64,000 nucleotides of DNA from CAWJLS01 sp963843755 (lineage in GTDB: Bacteria; Acidobacteriota; Thermoanaerobaculia; Multivoradales; DATKCC01). The position numbers and the translations under genes are program-made. How positions within the stretch are numbered: the stretch's first letter is position 1; each line of letters starts with the position of its first letter. Of this stretch, positions 32,918 through 42,110 are shown piece by piece. The notes beneath the pieces were generated by a model. That model was not told the DNA's origin and made no database searches. It saw only the letters and a program-made list of their open reading frames with translations. The stretch spans positions 1 through 64,000 of the forward strand of contig CAWJLS010000008.1 in assembly GCA_963843755.1 (NCBI GenBank), given 5' to 3'.

Positions 32918-32946
32918 ATGGTTCCACACGGCCGGGTCGGTGTCAA
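32918..32946 (-). promoter_or_regulatory. Putative sigma-70-type promoter of tRNA-fMet
   Basis: On the minus strand a perfect TTGACA lies 17 bp before AACCAT, about 41 bp upstream of the tRNA 5' end. The -35 is strong and the -10 is weak (three of six matches). Confidence 0.45.
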
Positions 32947-33079
32947 GGCTTCCGAGAGGCTCGATTGGACTCGTTCGGGCACCTCGAATGGCGCCTCTCG
33001 ACCCGTCGCGTGCAGGGGTCATAACAGCCGTCCGGGAGGCCTCATTCCCACGAATCCCCCCGCGGCGCGGGCGACCCCG

Positions 33080-33085
33080 TATAAT
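33080..33085 (+). promoter_or_regulatory. Putative -10 element of eno
   Basis: A perfect TATAAT in GC-rich surroundings, about 92 bp before the eno start codon. No good -35 is seen 17 bp upstream. The 32947-33176 stretch holds no other supported feature. Confidence 0.4.
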
Positions 33086-33176
33086 CGGGCGCGGAGCGTA
33101 CCGGCACCTCCGAACACCCACCTCGTCACCGACTCACCAGCGATCGAACCCGCCGAGACCCGCCACAGGAGCACCG

Positions 33177-34478
33177 ATGTTCTCGATCGACCAGATCCAC
33201 GCCCGAGAGATTCTCGATTCCCGCGGTAACCCGACCCTCGAGGTCGAGTGTTTTCTGGAAGGAGGCGCCTGGGGCCGGGCCGCCGTGCCGTCCGGTGCGT
33301 CGACCGGCAGCCGGGAGGCCCTGGAGCTGCGCGACGGTGGCAAGCGCTACGGCGGCAAGGGAGTGACCGAGGCGGTCGAGCACGTCAAGGGGGAGATCGC
33401 CGGTGCGTTGCGCGGCCGGGACGCCCGGGACCAGGCGCTGATCGACCGTCACCTGATCGATCTGGACGGCACCGAGTCGAAGAAGCGCCTCGGCGCAAAC
33501 GCCATTCTCGGCGCCTCGCTCGCCGTCGCCAAGGCGTCGGCCTGCGCTGCCGGCCTGCCGCTCTACTCCTACCTCGGCAGCCCGGCGTCGACCATTCTGC
33601 CGGTACCCCAGCTCAACGTGTTGAACGGCGGCGCCCACGCCGACAACACCGTCGACGTCCAGGAGTTCATGCTCGTTCCGCTCGGCTTCGAGTCGTTCGC
33701 CGAGGCGCTCCGCGCCGGGGTCGAGACCTACCACACCCTGAAGAAGGTCCTGCGCTCGCGCGGGCTCGGCACCGGCGTCGGCGACGAGGGCGGCTTCGCT
33801 CCGGACCTCAAGACCAACCGGGAGGCCCTCGACCTGCTGGTGGAGGCGATCTCCCAAGCCGGCTACGAGCCGGGCCGCGAGATCGCCCTGGCGGTGGACG
33901 TGGCGGCCAACGAGCTGGTCGAGAAGAAGAAGCGCAAGGGGATCTCCTATGCGCTCGCCGGCGAGGGGCGCTCGGGGTTGTCGGCCTCCGACCTGATCGG
34001 GCTCTACGCCGAGTGGCTGGACGCCTACCCCCTGGTGTCGATCGAGGACGGCATCGCCGAGCAGGACCGGGACGGCTGGAAGGAGATGACCGACGCCCTC
34101 GACGCGCGCGTCCAGCTCGTCGGCGACGATGTCTTCGTCACCAACCCGGAGATCTTCGCCGAAGGGATCGCCGACGGCCTGGCCAACTCGATCCTGGTCA
34201 AGCTCAACCAGATCGGCACCCTGACGGAGACCTTCGCCGCCATCGAGATGGCCCGCACCAACAGCTACGGCACGGTGATCAGCCACCGCTCCGGCGAGAC
34301 CAACGACACGACCATCGCGGACCTCGCGGTGGCCACCCGCGCCGGCCAGATCAAGACCGGTGCGCCGGCGCGGAGCGACCGCGTCTCGAAGTACAACCGA
34401 CTGCTGCGCATCGAGGAGGAGCTGGAAGGGGTCGCCGGCTACGCCGGAGCGGCCGCCTTCCCGCGCTGGACGCCGTGA
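33177..34478 (+). CDS. eno: Enolase
   Basis: A 433-aa cytoplasmic glycolytic enzyme that interconverts 2-phosphoglycerate and phosphoenolpyruvate. The family signatures run in order: IHAREILDSRGNPTLEVE, VPSGASTGSREALELRD, LGANAILGASLAVAKA, PVPQLNVLNGGAHADN, VGDEGGFAPDL, a metal-site Asp in SIEDGIAEQD, GDDVFVTNP, SILVKLNQIGTLTET and SHRSGETNDTTIADLAVA. The ATG at 33177 follows an AGGAG ribosome-binding site; upstream open frame has no homology. The stop overlaps the ftsB-like start by 4 bp, a common eno-ftsB arrangement. Confidence 0.96.
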   Translation: MFSIDQIHAREILDSRGNPTLEVECFLEGGAWGRAAVPSGASTGSREALELRDGGKRYGGKGVTEAVEHVKGEIAGALRGRDARDQALIDRHLIDLDGTESKKRLGANAILGASLAVAKASACAAGLPLYSYLGSPASTILPVPQLNVLNGGAHADNTVDVQEFMLVPLGFESFAEALRAGVETYHTLKKVLRSRGLGTGVGDEGGFAPDLKTNREALDLLVEAISQAGYEPGREIALAVDVAANELVEKKKRKGISYALAGEGRSGLSASDLIGLYAEWLDAYPLVSIEDGIAEQDRDGWKEMTDALDARVQLVGDDVFVTNPEIFAEGIADGLANSILVKLNQIGTLTETFAAIEMARTNSYGTVISHRSGETNDTTIADLAVATRAGQIKTGAPARSDRVSKYNRLLRIEEELEGVAGYAGAAAFPRWTP

Positions 34479-34825
34479 CCGACCCGACCGCCGCTCCGCG
34501 TCGACCCGTCCGCACGGTGACGGTGGCGGTGGTGCTGTTTCTGGTTCTGCTGGTCGGCCTGGCCGCCGCCCGGAGCTGGCGGGATCTGGACCGCTCCCGG
34601 GCCCGGGAGGCGGAGCTCGAGGCCAAGGTGGAGGCGACGAGCCACCGGATCGACGTCCTCGACCGGCGCATCCAGCGCCTGCGTGACGATCCCCTCCTGC
34701 TGGAGCGCCTGGCGCGCGAGCAGCTCGGCCTGGTCAAGGACGGGGACGTGGTCTTCGTCCTGCCGGACGCCGAGGCCGAAGAGGCCGGCGACGCGACGGC
34801 GCCGTCCTCGGCCACCCGGCCTTGA
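34475..34825 (+). CDS. ftsB: FtsB/DivIC-type septum formation initiator
   Basis: A 116-aa protein from a GTG overlapping the eno stop (GTGA). A single transmembrane helix (VTVAVVLFLVLLVGLAAARSW) is followed by a coiled coil (REAELEAKVEATSHRIDVLDRRIQRLRDDPLLLERLAREQLGLVKDGDVVFVLP). The DP..LE..ARE.LG.V..GE-like ending is the FtsB signature. It would bridge FtsL and the late divisome. FtsL and FtsI/FtsW genes lie 19 kb downstream in the dcw operon. Confidence 0.85.
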   Translation: MTDPTAAPRRPVRTVTVAVVLFLVLLVGLAAARSWRDLDRSRAREAELEAKVEATSHRIDVLDRRIQRLRDDPLLLERLAREQLGLVKDGDVVFVLPDAEAEEAGDATAPSSATRP

Positions 34826-34837
34826 CCTGACCCGGCG

Positions 34838-36352
34838 CTAGCCCTGCGCCGGCGGCTCCACCTTGGCTTCGCCGCCCAGCCCCAGCCGCCGGTTGCCCCA
34901 CGCCAGCGTCAGCTTGAGTGCCGGCGGCGTGATCAGCGTGGTCACGATCACCATGATGACCACCGCCGAGTAGATTTCGTCGTTGATCACCCGCTGGCCG
35001 TCGAGGACCAGGGAGGCGCCGATCGACGCGAAGATCAGCCCGACCTCGCCCCGGGGCACCATCCCGACCGCCACCGACAGGCGGTCGAGCCCTTTCTCCA
35101 TCACGCCGCCGGCGCAGACCATCTTGCCGATGATGGCGGCCACCGACAGCAGCGTCGCGAAGCCGAGCACGCTGACCTGGCCGAAGGTGTTCAGGTCGAC
35201 CCGGATCCCCATCAGGACGAAGAAGATGGGCACCAGGAAGATGTAGATCGGGTGGATCAGCTCCTCGATGGTGTGCTCGCCGCGGTCGAGGAAGTCGCGG
35301 TAGTGGACCTTGTCGAGGATCAGGCCGGCGGCGAAGGCGCCGACGATGGTGGCCAGGCCGATCACGTTGGCCAGGTAGGAGAGCAGGAAGCAGAAGACCA
35401 GGGACACGGTGAGCAACATGCCCTGGATGCGCAGCCGGCTCGCCAAGCCGAACATGTGTGGCGCCACCCAGCCACCGACGACCACCGCGCCACCCAGGAA
35501 GAGCACCGCCTTGGCCACGATCCAGAGGATGTGGAGCGAGGACAGCTCGGTCCCGGTCCCGGCGGCCTGGATGACGCCGGAGACGACCGCCAGGATGACC
35601 AGCCCCAGGACGTCGTCGATCACCGCCGCGCCGAGGATGATCTTCGACTCGCGGCGCTGGAGCTTGCCCAGGTCCGAGAGCACGCGGGCCGTGATGCCGA
35701 CGCTGGTGGCGCAGAGCGTCGCGCCGATGAAGATGTGGGCCAGCGTCTCCTCCTGGGGAATCATCCAGGCGGACACGCCCCAGCCGAGGAAGAACGGGGC
35801 GATGACGCCGAAGACCGCGACCAGGAGGCTCGACACGCCGACCGACTTCATCTCGTCCAGGTTCGACTCGAGCCCGACGTCGAACAGCAGCAGGATGACG
35901 CCGATCTCGGCCAGGATCTCGATGCCGGAGCTGTGCTTGAGGAACTCCAGTCCGTGGAACCCGACGAGCGTCAGATTGCCGAGGAGCACGCCCCCGACCA
36001 GCTCCCCCAGGACCGCCGGCTGGTCCATGCGCTCGAAGACCGCACCGATCAGCTTCGCCACCAGCAGGATGACCACCAGGCCGAAGAGCACCGGCAGGAC
36101 CGGGCTGGCGTGGCCTCCTCCCTCGCCGTGCTCCTCGCCCGCGGTGGCCGCGGCGCTCTCGGACCCTGTCGTGTCGGCGGTGTGCTCCGTCCCGGTCGCC
36201 GTTCCGGCGGAAGCGCCCGCGTCAGCAGCCCGGGCGGCCTCGGAGGAGTGGTCGCCGGACGGCTGCGGTGGAGCGGACTGACCGGTGAGGGCTCCGCCGT
36301 GGAGCGCGAGCATGAGGACGAGGGCGGCAAGGGCGATCAGGGTCTTGCGCAT
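34838..36352 (-). CDS. CPA2 cation:proton antiporter
   Basis: A 504-aa protein. The ATG at 36352 gives a signal-like helix (TLIALAALVLMLALHGGAL) and an ~80-residue Ala/Thr/Ser/His-rich linker before the transport domain, an unusual extension for the family. The core has about 12-13 helices with the CPA2 segments LGELVGGVLLGN, LAEIGVILLLFDVGLESNL, ATLCATSVGITARVLSDLG, the ion-binding AAVIDDVLGLVILAVVSG, and FFVLMGIRVDL. It should exchange Na+ or K+ for H+ across the inner membrane. It converges with ftsB, with 12 bp between the stops. No C-terminal TrkA-N domain is present. Confidence 0.85.
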   Translation of the reverse strand: MRKTLIALAALVLMLALHGGALTGQSAPPQPSGDHSSEAARAADAGASAGTATGTEHTADTTGSESAAATAGEEHGEGGGHASPVLPVLFGLVVILLVAKLIGAVFERMDQPAVLGELVGGVLLGNLTLVGFHGLEFLKHSSGIEILAEIGVILLLFDVGLESNLDEMKSVGVSSLLVAVFGVIAPFFLGWGVSAWMIPQEETLAHIFIGATLCATSVGITARVLSDLGKLQRRESKIILGAAVIDDVLGLVILAVVSGVIQAAGTGTELSSLHILWIVAKAVLFLGGAVVVGGWVAPHMFGLASRLRIQGMLLTVSLVFCFLLSYLANVIGLATIVGAFAAGLILDKVHYRDFLDRGEHTIEELIHPIYIFLVPIFFVLMGIRVDLNTFGQVSVLGFATLLSVAAIIGKMVCAGGVMEKGLDRLSVAVGMVPRGEVGLIFASIGASLVLDGQRVINDEIYSAVVIMVIVTTLITPPALKLTLAWGNRRLGLGGEAKVEPPAQG

Positions 36353-36484
36353 CGCTTGATCGGGTCCTCCGAGGTCGTAGATCGGGGAGGGCGGCGGTGG
36401 ACGCGGCCCTGAGTGGAGGGTGAATCCTACCACCCGGTCGGGTAGGGCGATTGCGCAAGCGAGGGCGGAGCTCCGGGGTCGGGC

Positions 36485-36535
36485 TTGACGCGGGGTTGAC
36501 GCGGCCTTGACGGGAGCCCGGGCGTCTGCTTTCAT
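36485..36535 (+). promoter_or_regulatory. Triple TTGACGCGG repeat and putative promoter
   Basis: Three TTGAC-headed 9-mers start at 36485, 36496 and 36507 (11-bp period). The last could serve as a -35 (TTGACG), with TTTCAT 17 bp downstream as a weak -10, ahead of the multihaem cytochrome gene. The repeat may instead be a regulator site. The rest of the 279-bp gap 36353-36631 shows nothing else. Confidence 0.35.
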
Positions 36536-36631
36536 GAGTCAAGGAAACACCGCATCAACGTTGTGCTCGAACCGGGTGCCGGACTTCGATTCGCCGCCGG
36601 CTGTCGACCTCTATCCCTCCGGGAGGATCCG

Positions 36632-39600
36632 ATGACGCTTCGCCTCCGCCGCACCGATCGCTCGTCGCACTCACCGCGCCATCAGGGATCGCTCGCCCGC
36701 GCTCTCGCCGCGCTCCTCGTCACGGGGCTCGTGACGGTGGCGGTCGGCGCCGGGACGGCGCGTCCGGCGGCCGCGGACCCCCTCGAGTGCCCGGCCGACG
36801 CGGGTCGAGCCCTCCTGCCGACCGACCCCGCGCTCTGCGCAAGCCTGGCGCAGGAGATTCGCGACCCGTCGGCGCTGCCGCTCGCGGAGTACCAGACCAA
36901 GCTCGGCATCTTCCTGCGCAACTTCTGCCACCGGGACGAGAACGCCGGCTGGCGCCGCGACAAGTCCGTGCGCGACACCGGGCCGTTCACCGCGCGGCTC
37001 GAGAACGGCCAGTGGGTGGGCGACTACCACGGCACCCACGCACCGGTGGTGATCTGGTACTCGGAGGAGATGATCGACTGGCTGGAGGCCTACCGCCCGG
37101 CGGAGGGGACCCCGGCGGCCGACCCGCCGCCGATCCCGGACGGCGCGATCATGGTCAAGGAGATGTACCCGGCGCCGGCGGCTCTGTGTGCGTCGGTCGA
37201 TCCGACCCACCTGCTGCCGACCAGCGGCGCGGCGATCATGGTGCGCGACGGGGGCGCCTCCCAGGACGGCTGGTACTGGGGCTGGTTCGGCTGGCCCGGC
37301 CAGGGTTGGGACCCGGACTACCCGGCCGGCCCGAACAACCGCCTCCCCTTCCAGGGGTTCGGCCAGTACTGCATGAACTGCCACGCCTCGGCGCGCGACA
37401 ACCTGACCTTCGCCAGCCTGGACAACGTCGAGGGCTATCCCGGCGATCCACTGGTCTTCCTCTCCCAGCACTTCTACGCGCCGAAGCCGGTGCCGAGCCA
37501 CCACCGGCTGGTGACCCTGCCCGGCGACGACGCGCTCCGGTTGGGCCAGCCCAACCTGGCCTACGACACGACCTTCGTCGACTCCGTGCCGGCCGCGACC
37601 CTGCCTCGTCCGTCCTGGGAGACGGTCTCCAAGATGCCGTCGGAGACCTACGACAACACCTGGGTCGAGGCCGGCGGCCCGTCGGCGACCAGCGAGTTCG
37701 TCACCTCGGACCAGTGCCTCGGCTGCCACGACGCCGGCGGCACCGGCCTCCAGTTCGACATGACCGAGCCGAACCCGCACAACGGCTCCCAACTGCTGAA
37801 CCTCTCGCCGTACGCCACCTGGCGCTCCTCGCCCATGGGGTTGGGGGGGCGCGATCCGATCTTCTTCGCCATGCTGGCCAGCGAGACGGACACCTTCCAT
37901 CCGGACGAGTCGCCGGAGATCCAGAACATCTGCCTCGGCTGCCACGGCATCACCGGCCAGCGGCAGTTCGGCATCGACACCAATGAGGAAGAGGACGAGT
38001 GCCAGAACTTCCTCCGCGAGTACGTCAACGCGGTCCCCTACCCGCCGGACCCGGCGAAGAACCCCCTGGTCCACCTCGCCGAGTTTGGTGGCCTGGCCCG
38101 CGACGGCATCTCGTGCACCACCTGCCACCACATGCTGGTGGGTGAGGGCGACGGGCCGGCCGTGGAGGAGCCCGAGAACCGCTGCGTGGTCGAGCGCCAG
38201 AAGCTGCTCAACCCGGGCGCCGAGGGCTTCGCCAAGACGTTCACCGGCAGCTTTCTGGTCGGTAAGCCGACCGAGCTCTACGGGCCGTTCGAGGAGCCCA
38301 AGGTCAAGCCGATGGAGCACGCCCTCAACATCACGCCGGTCTACGACGAGTCGGTCAAGGCATCGGAGCTGTGCGGCACCTGCCACACCGTCCACCTGCC
38401 GGTACTGGCCGGCGGCGAGACCGTCGCCCGCACCTACGAGCAGACCACCTACCCGGAGTGGGCGTTCAGCGACTACCGGACCGGCTCGACTCCCCAGGGG
38501 ACCCTGCCGGGCGGTGCGGGACCCAAGGCCGAGTCCTGCCAGAGCTGCCACATGGAGAGCAAGGACGCCGCCGGCAAGCCGTTCGCCAGCAAGATCGCCG
38601 GCATCCAAGAGCACTCGAACTTCCCCCAGGCCGAGCACGCCCTGGGGTCCGCCGACCTCGACCTGCCGGTGCGCGAGGGCTTCGCCCGCCACACCCTGGT
38701 CGGCCTGAACGTCTTCTTCGTCAAGATGGCCCAGCAGTTCCCCGACGTCCTCGGCATCCGGACCCAGGACCCGATGCTCGTCGACCTCGGGCTCGACCCG
38801 CTCATCCTGACCGAGCAGAAGATGCTCGCGCAGGCATCCAACACCACCGCCGACGTGACCCTCTCCGGCCTCTCGACCGCCGGCGGTACCCTCGACGCCA
38901 CGGTGACGGTGACCAGCAAGACCGGCCACAAGTTCCCGTCCGGCGTCGGCTTCCGGCGGGCGTTCATCGAGCTCGACGTGCTCGACGACCTCGGCCGGGT
39001 GCTCTGGGCCTCCGGGCGGACGAACGGCGCCGGCCTGATCGTCGACGGCGCCGGCCAGCCCCTCGACGGCGAGCTCTGGTGGAAGGACGACTGCTCCGGT
39101 CTGCTGCACCCGGACGAGCTGGTCTACCAGCCCCACTACCAGACCATCACCCGCCAGGACCAGGCTCAGATCTACCAGGAGCTGGTGACCGCGCCGCCCG
39201 ACGGCGCGGCCTCCGTCTGCGGCCTCGACGCCGAGCCGGAGCCACCGTTCACCACCAGCTTCCTGTCCATCTGCGGCCACGTCAAAGACAACCGCATCCT
39301 GCCCAGCGGCTTCCTCCCGCTGCCCCAGCGGATCGAGATCGCCGAAGCGCTCGGCGCCGGCGAAGACCTGGCGCGCGACTCCGGCCCCCACGCCGTCGGC
39401 GGCGATCCCGACTACGTCCACGGCGGCCTGGACAGCGTCGACTATCGCATTCCCCTCGCCGACATCCCGGGCACCCCGGTCGCCGTCCGCGCCACCCTCT
39501 ACTACCAGGCCACCCCGCCCTACTTCCTCCAGGACCGCTTCTGCACCTCCCAGAGCCCCGACACCCAACGCCTCTACTTCCTCGCCGGCCACGTCAACCT

Positions 39601-39679
39601 CCAAGGGACCTCGGCCGAGGACTGGAAGCTCGAGGTGGTCGGGACGGGGGAAGTGGCGCTGTCCGAGGGCGACGGGTGA
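36632..39679 (+). CDS. Exported multihaem c-type cytochrome
   Basis: A 1015-aa protein. A GGGAGG site precedes the ATG at 36632, and a signal peptide follows (RALAALLVTGLVTVAVGAGTARPAAA). Six CxxCH haem c motifs are seen: CMNCH (247), CLGCH (362), CLGCH (434), CTTCH (495), CGTCH (581) and CQSCH (636). The final ~350 residues lack haem sites and look beta-rich (STAGGTLDATVTVTSKTGHKFPSGVGFRRAFIELDV). That KTGHKFPSG stretch occurs in other multihaem proteins of this kind. A periplasmic or outer-membrane electron-transfer role is inferred; the electron partner is not known. Confidence 0.82.
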   Translation: MTLRLRRTDRSSHSPRHQGSLARALAALLVTGLVTVAVGAGTARPAAADPLECPADAGRALLPTDPALCASLAQEIRDPSALPLAEYQTKLGIFLRNFCHRDENAGWRRDKSVRDTGPFTARLENGQWVGDYHGTHAPVVIWYSEEMIDWLEAYRPAEGTPAADPPPIPDGAIMVKEMYPAPAALCASVDPTHLLPTSGAAIMVRDGGASQDGWYWGWFGWPGQGWDPDYPAGPNNRLPFQGFGQYCMNCHASARDNLTFASLDNVEGYPGDPLVFLSQHFYAPKPVPSHHRLVTLPGDDALRLGQPNLAYDTTFVDSVPAATLPRPSWETVSKMPSETYDNTWVEAGGPSATSEFVTSDQCLGCHDAGGTGLQFDMTEPNPHNGSQLLNLSPYATWRSSPMGLGGRDPIFFAMLASETDTFHPDESPEIQNICLGCHGITGQRQFGIDTNEEEDECQNFLREYVNAVPYPPDPAKNPLVHLAEFGGLARDGISCTTCHHMLVGEGDGPAVEEPENRCVVERQKLLNPGAEGFAKTFTGSFLVGKPTELYGPFEEPKVKPMEHALNITPVYDESVKASELCGTCHTVHLPVLAGGETVARTYEQTTYPEWAFSDYRTGSTPQGTLPGGAGPKAESCQSCHMESKDAAGKPFASKIAGIQEHSNFPQAEHALGSADLDLPVREGFARHTLVGLNVFFVKMAQQFPDVLGIRTQDPMLVDLGLDPLILTEQKMLAQASNTTADVTLSGLSTAGGTLDATVTVTSKTGHKFPSGVGFRRAFIELDVLDDLGRVLWASGRTNGAGLIVDGAGQPLDGELWWKDDCSGLLHPDELVYQPHYQTITRQDQAQIYQELVTAPPDGAASVCGLDAEPEPPFTTSFLSICGHVKDNRILPSGFLPLPQRIEIAEALGAGEDLARDSGPHAVGGDPDYVHGGLDSVDYRIPLADIPGTPVAVRATLYYQATPPYFLQDRFCTSQSPDTQRLYFLAGHVNLQGTSAEDWKLEVVGTGEVALSEGDG

Positions 39680-39781
39680 GGCCTTGATAGGCTCGACAGA
39701 CGCTCGACGACACAGGTTTCGCCGCCGTCCGAGAACCTGAGACCTCTCGTTCCGGCCGGCGGCTCGTCGAAGGAGGTTGCC

Positions 39782-41995
39782 ATGCCGAGCACGAGCTCCG
39801 GGCGTCGGAACGGATTCCCGCCCTTTCTCCCCGTCCTGGTCTTCGCGGCGCTCAGTTTGGCCGCTGTGAGCGCCCTGCCCGCGGTGGCCCAGCCGGCTAC
39901 CATGGTCGCCGACATCCGAACCGTCGGTGACGACCTCGCGGCCTGGCTCTTCCCGTCACCGATCACCGAGCTCGGAGGCGCGCTCTATTTCTTCGCCGAC
40001 GACAAGCTTCACGGCCGCGAGCTCTGGTCGAGCGATGGCACGGCCGCCGGAACGACGATGGTGGCGGATATCGACCCTGTCGGCTCGTCCGCGCCGGCTT
40101 CGTTCGCGAGTTGGAACGGGGCGGTCTGGTTCGGTGCGGACGACGGAGTCCATGGGCGGGAGCTGTGGACGAGCGACGGAACCGTCGGCGGCACCGCTCT
40201 GGTCAAAGACCTCGACCCCGGGCCGAACAGCGGGTACCTCACCGACCAGGCCCCGTTGACCCACCTCTTCACGCCGACCGCCCTGGGCGGCGTGCTGCTG
40301 TTCCCTGCCGACGACGGTACGCACGGTCAGGAGCTGTGGACGACCGACGGGACGGCCGGTGGCACCTCGATGCTGACCGACATCGAGCCCGGGACGGAGG
40401 GCTCTTCACCGTTGTTCCTCACCGCTCTCGATGGTTTCGTCTACTTCCAGGCGGCTCGGACGGGGAGCGGCCGGGAGGTCTGGAGCACAGACGGCACGGC
40501 GACCGGGACGGCTCTCTTCGCCGACATCGAGCCGGGCCCCGGATGGAGCTCTCCGGGCGCCTTCTTCCGAGCGGCCGGACGGCTCTTCTTTCCGGCCACG
40601 ACCTCAGTCGCGGGGCGCGAGCTCTGGGCGACCGACGGTGCTGTGACCGAGATGGTCGCCGACGTCAATCCCGGTGCGCCGGATGGCCTGCCGCTGGTTA
40701 CCTCCTACGGCATCGCCCCGTTCGGTGACGTGGTGCTGTTCCAGGCGGACTACGGCGTTCACGGCTTCGAGCCGTGGATCAGCGACGGGACGGACGCCGG
40801 CACGGCCATGCTCGGGGACATCGACCCGGGGAGCGCCGGGGCGTTCGAGGTTCTCTCCCAACCGCTGGTGGCCCGGAGCCTGGACGATCGCGCCTATTTC
40901 TTCGCTCGCGACACCGCGGCGCCCGGCCCGGTACTGGGTTGGGAGCTGTGGGGAACCGACGGCACTCCGGAGGGGACCTCCCTGGTGCGCGACATCGACC
41001 AGCAGGCGTCGTCGGTCACCACCGAGCCGGGCTGGTCCTACACCGAGATGGTCGATGTCGCGGGGCAAACCTTCTTCTACGCCGACGACGGCGTCCACGG
41101 GTTGGAGCTCTGGGTCAGCGACGGTACCGCGACCGGTACGCACCTGGTGAGCGACCTGGCGCCTGGCGCCGACGGGATCGGGGCCCAGTTCCTCACACGG
41201 TTGAATGACCTCCTGTTCTTCTCCGGTCGAGGCTCCGGGACGGAGCGTTGGCTGTACCGGAGCGACGGCGAGGCTGCGGGGACGGTGCCGGTGGTCGCCG
41301 GGCCGCCGCTCGACCCGCGAGTACTGACGCCTTTCGGGGGTGCCCTCTACTTCATCGCGGCCGACGGAGCGGGGCAGCGGTCGCTCTGGCGTTCCGACGG
41401 TTCGGAGGCTGGTACCGCTTCGTTCCCCGCCGGCGACCCGGTGGCGGACGTGCGCGAGCTCGCCGCCGGGCCCGACCGGCTCGACGTCGCCACGTCGTCG
41501 GCGCTCTGGACGACCGCGGGAGACGCGGCATCGACCGAAGTCTTGGCGAGCGTCGAGGCGTACCACCTGAGGCGGTCAGTGAACCTCACCTTCTTCGTCG
41601 CGGAGGTGACGGACGGCCTGGGCGAGCTCTGGGAGACCGACGGCACCGCCAGCGGAACTCACCGGGTCTTGGACGTACGGAGCGGGTCTCCTGGGGCGAT
41701 TCCGGTCGAGCCCAGCTCCAATCTCCCGCGCCCGGACCACTCTCCCATCGCCGTCCTCGGTTACCGGGACGCGGCCTTCTTCGCCGCTGACGACGGCGTG
41801 CACGGAGCGGAGCTGTGGTGGAGCGACGGCACACCGCAGGGCACCGTTCTGGATCAGGACATCGATCCCGGAGCCGCCTCCTCCAGCCCGGCCCATTTCA
41901 CTCTGTCCGCGGGCAAGCTCTTCTTCACTGCCACCGACGGCGTTCACGGCTTCGAGCCGTGGGCGATGGCGCTCGAGCACCACTGGCCGCGCTGA
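39782..41995 (+). CDS. Secreted ELWxxDGTxxGT repeat protein
   Basis: A 737-aa protein with an N-terminal signal (FLPVLVFAALSLAAVSALPAVA) and about 13 copies of the ELWxxDGTxxGT motif, such as GRELWSSDGTAAGT, GQELWTTDGTAGGT, GLELWVSDGTATGT and GAELWWSDGTPQGT, plus degenerate copies such as GFEPWISDGTDAGT. Each repeat alternates with LGGALYFFADDxxHG-like strands, which predicts a beta-propeller or extended beta structure. Such proteins are surface or secreted; a specific function is not established. AAGGAGG precedes the ATG at 39782. Confidence 0.82.
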   Translation: MPSTSSGRRNGFPPFLPVLVFAALSLAAVSALPAVAQPATMVADIRTVGDDLAAWLFPSPITELGGALYFFADDKLHGRELWSSDGTAAGTTMVADIDPVGSSAPASFASWNGAVWFGADDGVHGRELWTSDGTVGGTALVKDLDPGPNSGYLTDQAPLTHLFTPTALGGVLLFPADDGTHGQELWTTDGTAGGTSMLTDIEPGTEGSSPLFLTALDGFVYFQAARTGSGREVWSTDGTATGTALFADIEPGPGWSSPGAFFRAAGRLFFPATTSVAGRELWATDGAVTEMVADVNPGAPDGLPLVTSYGIAPFGDVVLFQADYGVHGFEPWISDGTDAGTAMLGDIDPGSAGAFEVLSQPLVARSLDDRAYFFARDTAAPGPVLGWELWGTDGTPEGTSLVRDIDQQASSVTTEPGWSYTEMVDVAGQTFFYADDGVHGLELWVSDGTATGTHLVSDLAPGADGIGAQFLTRLNDLLFFSGRGSGTERWLYRSDGEAAGTVPVVAGPPLDPRVLTPFGGALYFIAADGAGQRSLWRSDGSEAGTASFPAGDPVADVRELAAGPDRLDVATSSALWTTAGDAASTEVLASVEAYHLRRSVNLTFFVAEVTDGLGELWETDGTASGTHRVLDVRSGSPGAIPVEPSSNLPRPDHSPIAVLGYRDAAFFAADDGVHGAELWWSDGTPQGTVLDQDIDPGAASSSPAHFTLSAGKLFFTATDGVHGFEPWAMALEHHWPR

Positions 41996-42110
41996 ACCCC
42001 CACCCGCCGGGGTGTTCTTGGAGGTTGAGCGGTAGGCTAGTGTTCATGAAACTCTTCGCTGCGCTCCTCTTGCCAACCCGCTCCTCCCCGCGACCGATGA
42101 GGGGGTCCTT

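Noticed and set aside
36671..39604. A 977-aa open frame antisense to the multihaem cytochrome
   Set aside because: The sense strand has six CxxCH motifs and a signal peptide, and the antisense has only a shadow composition.
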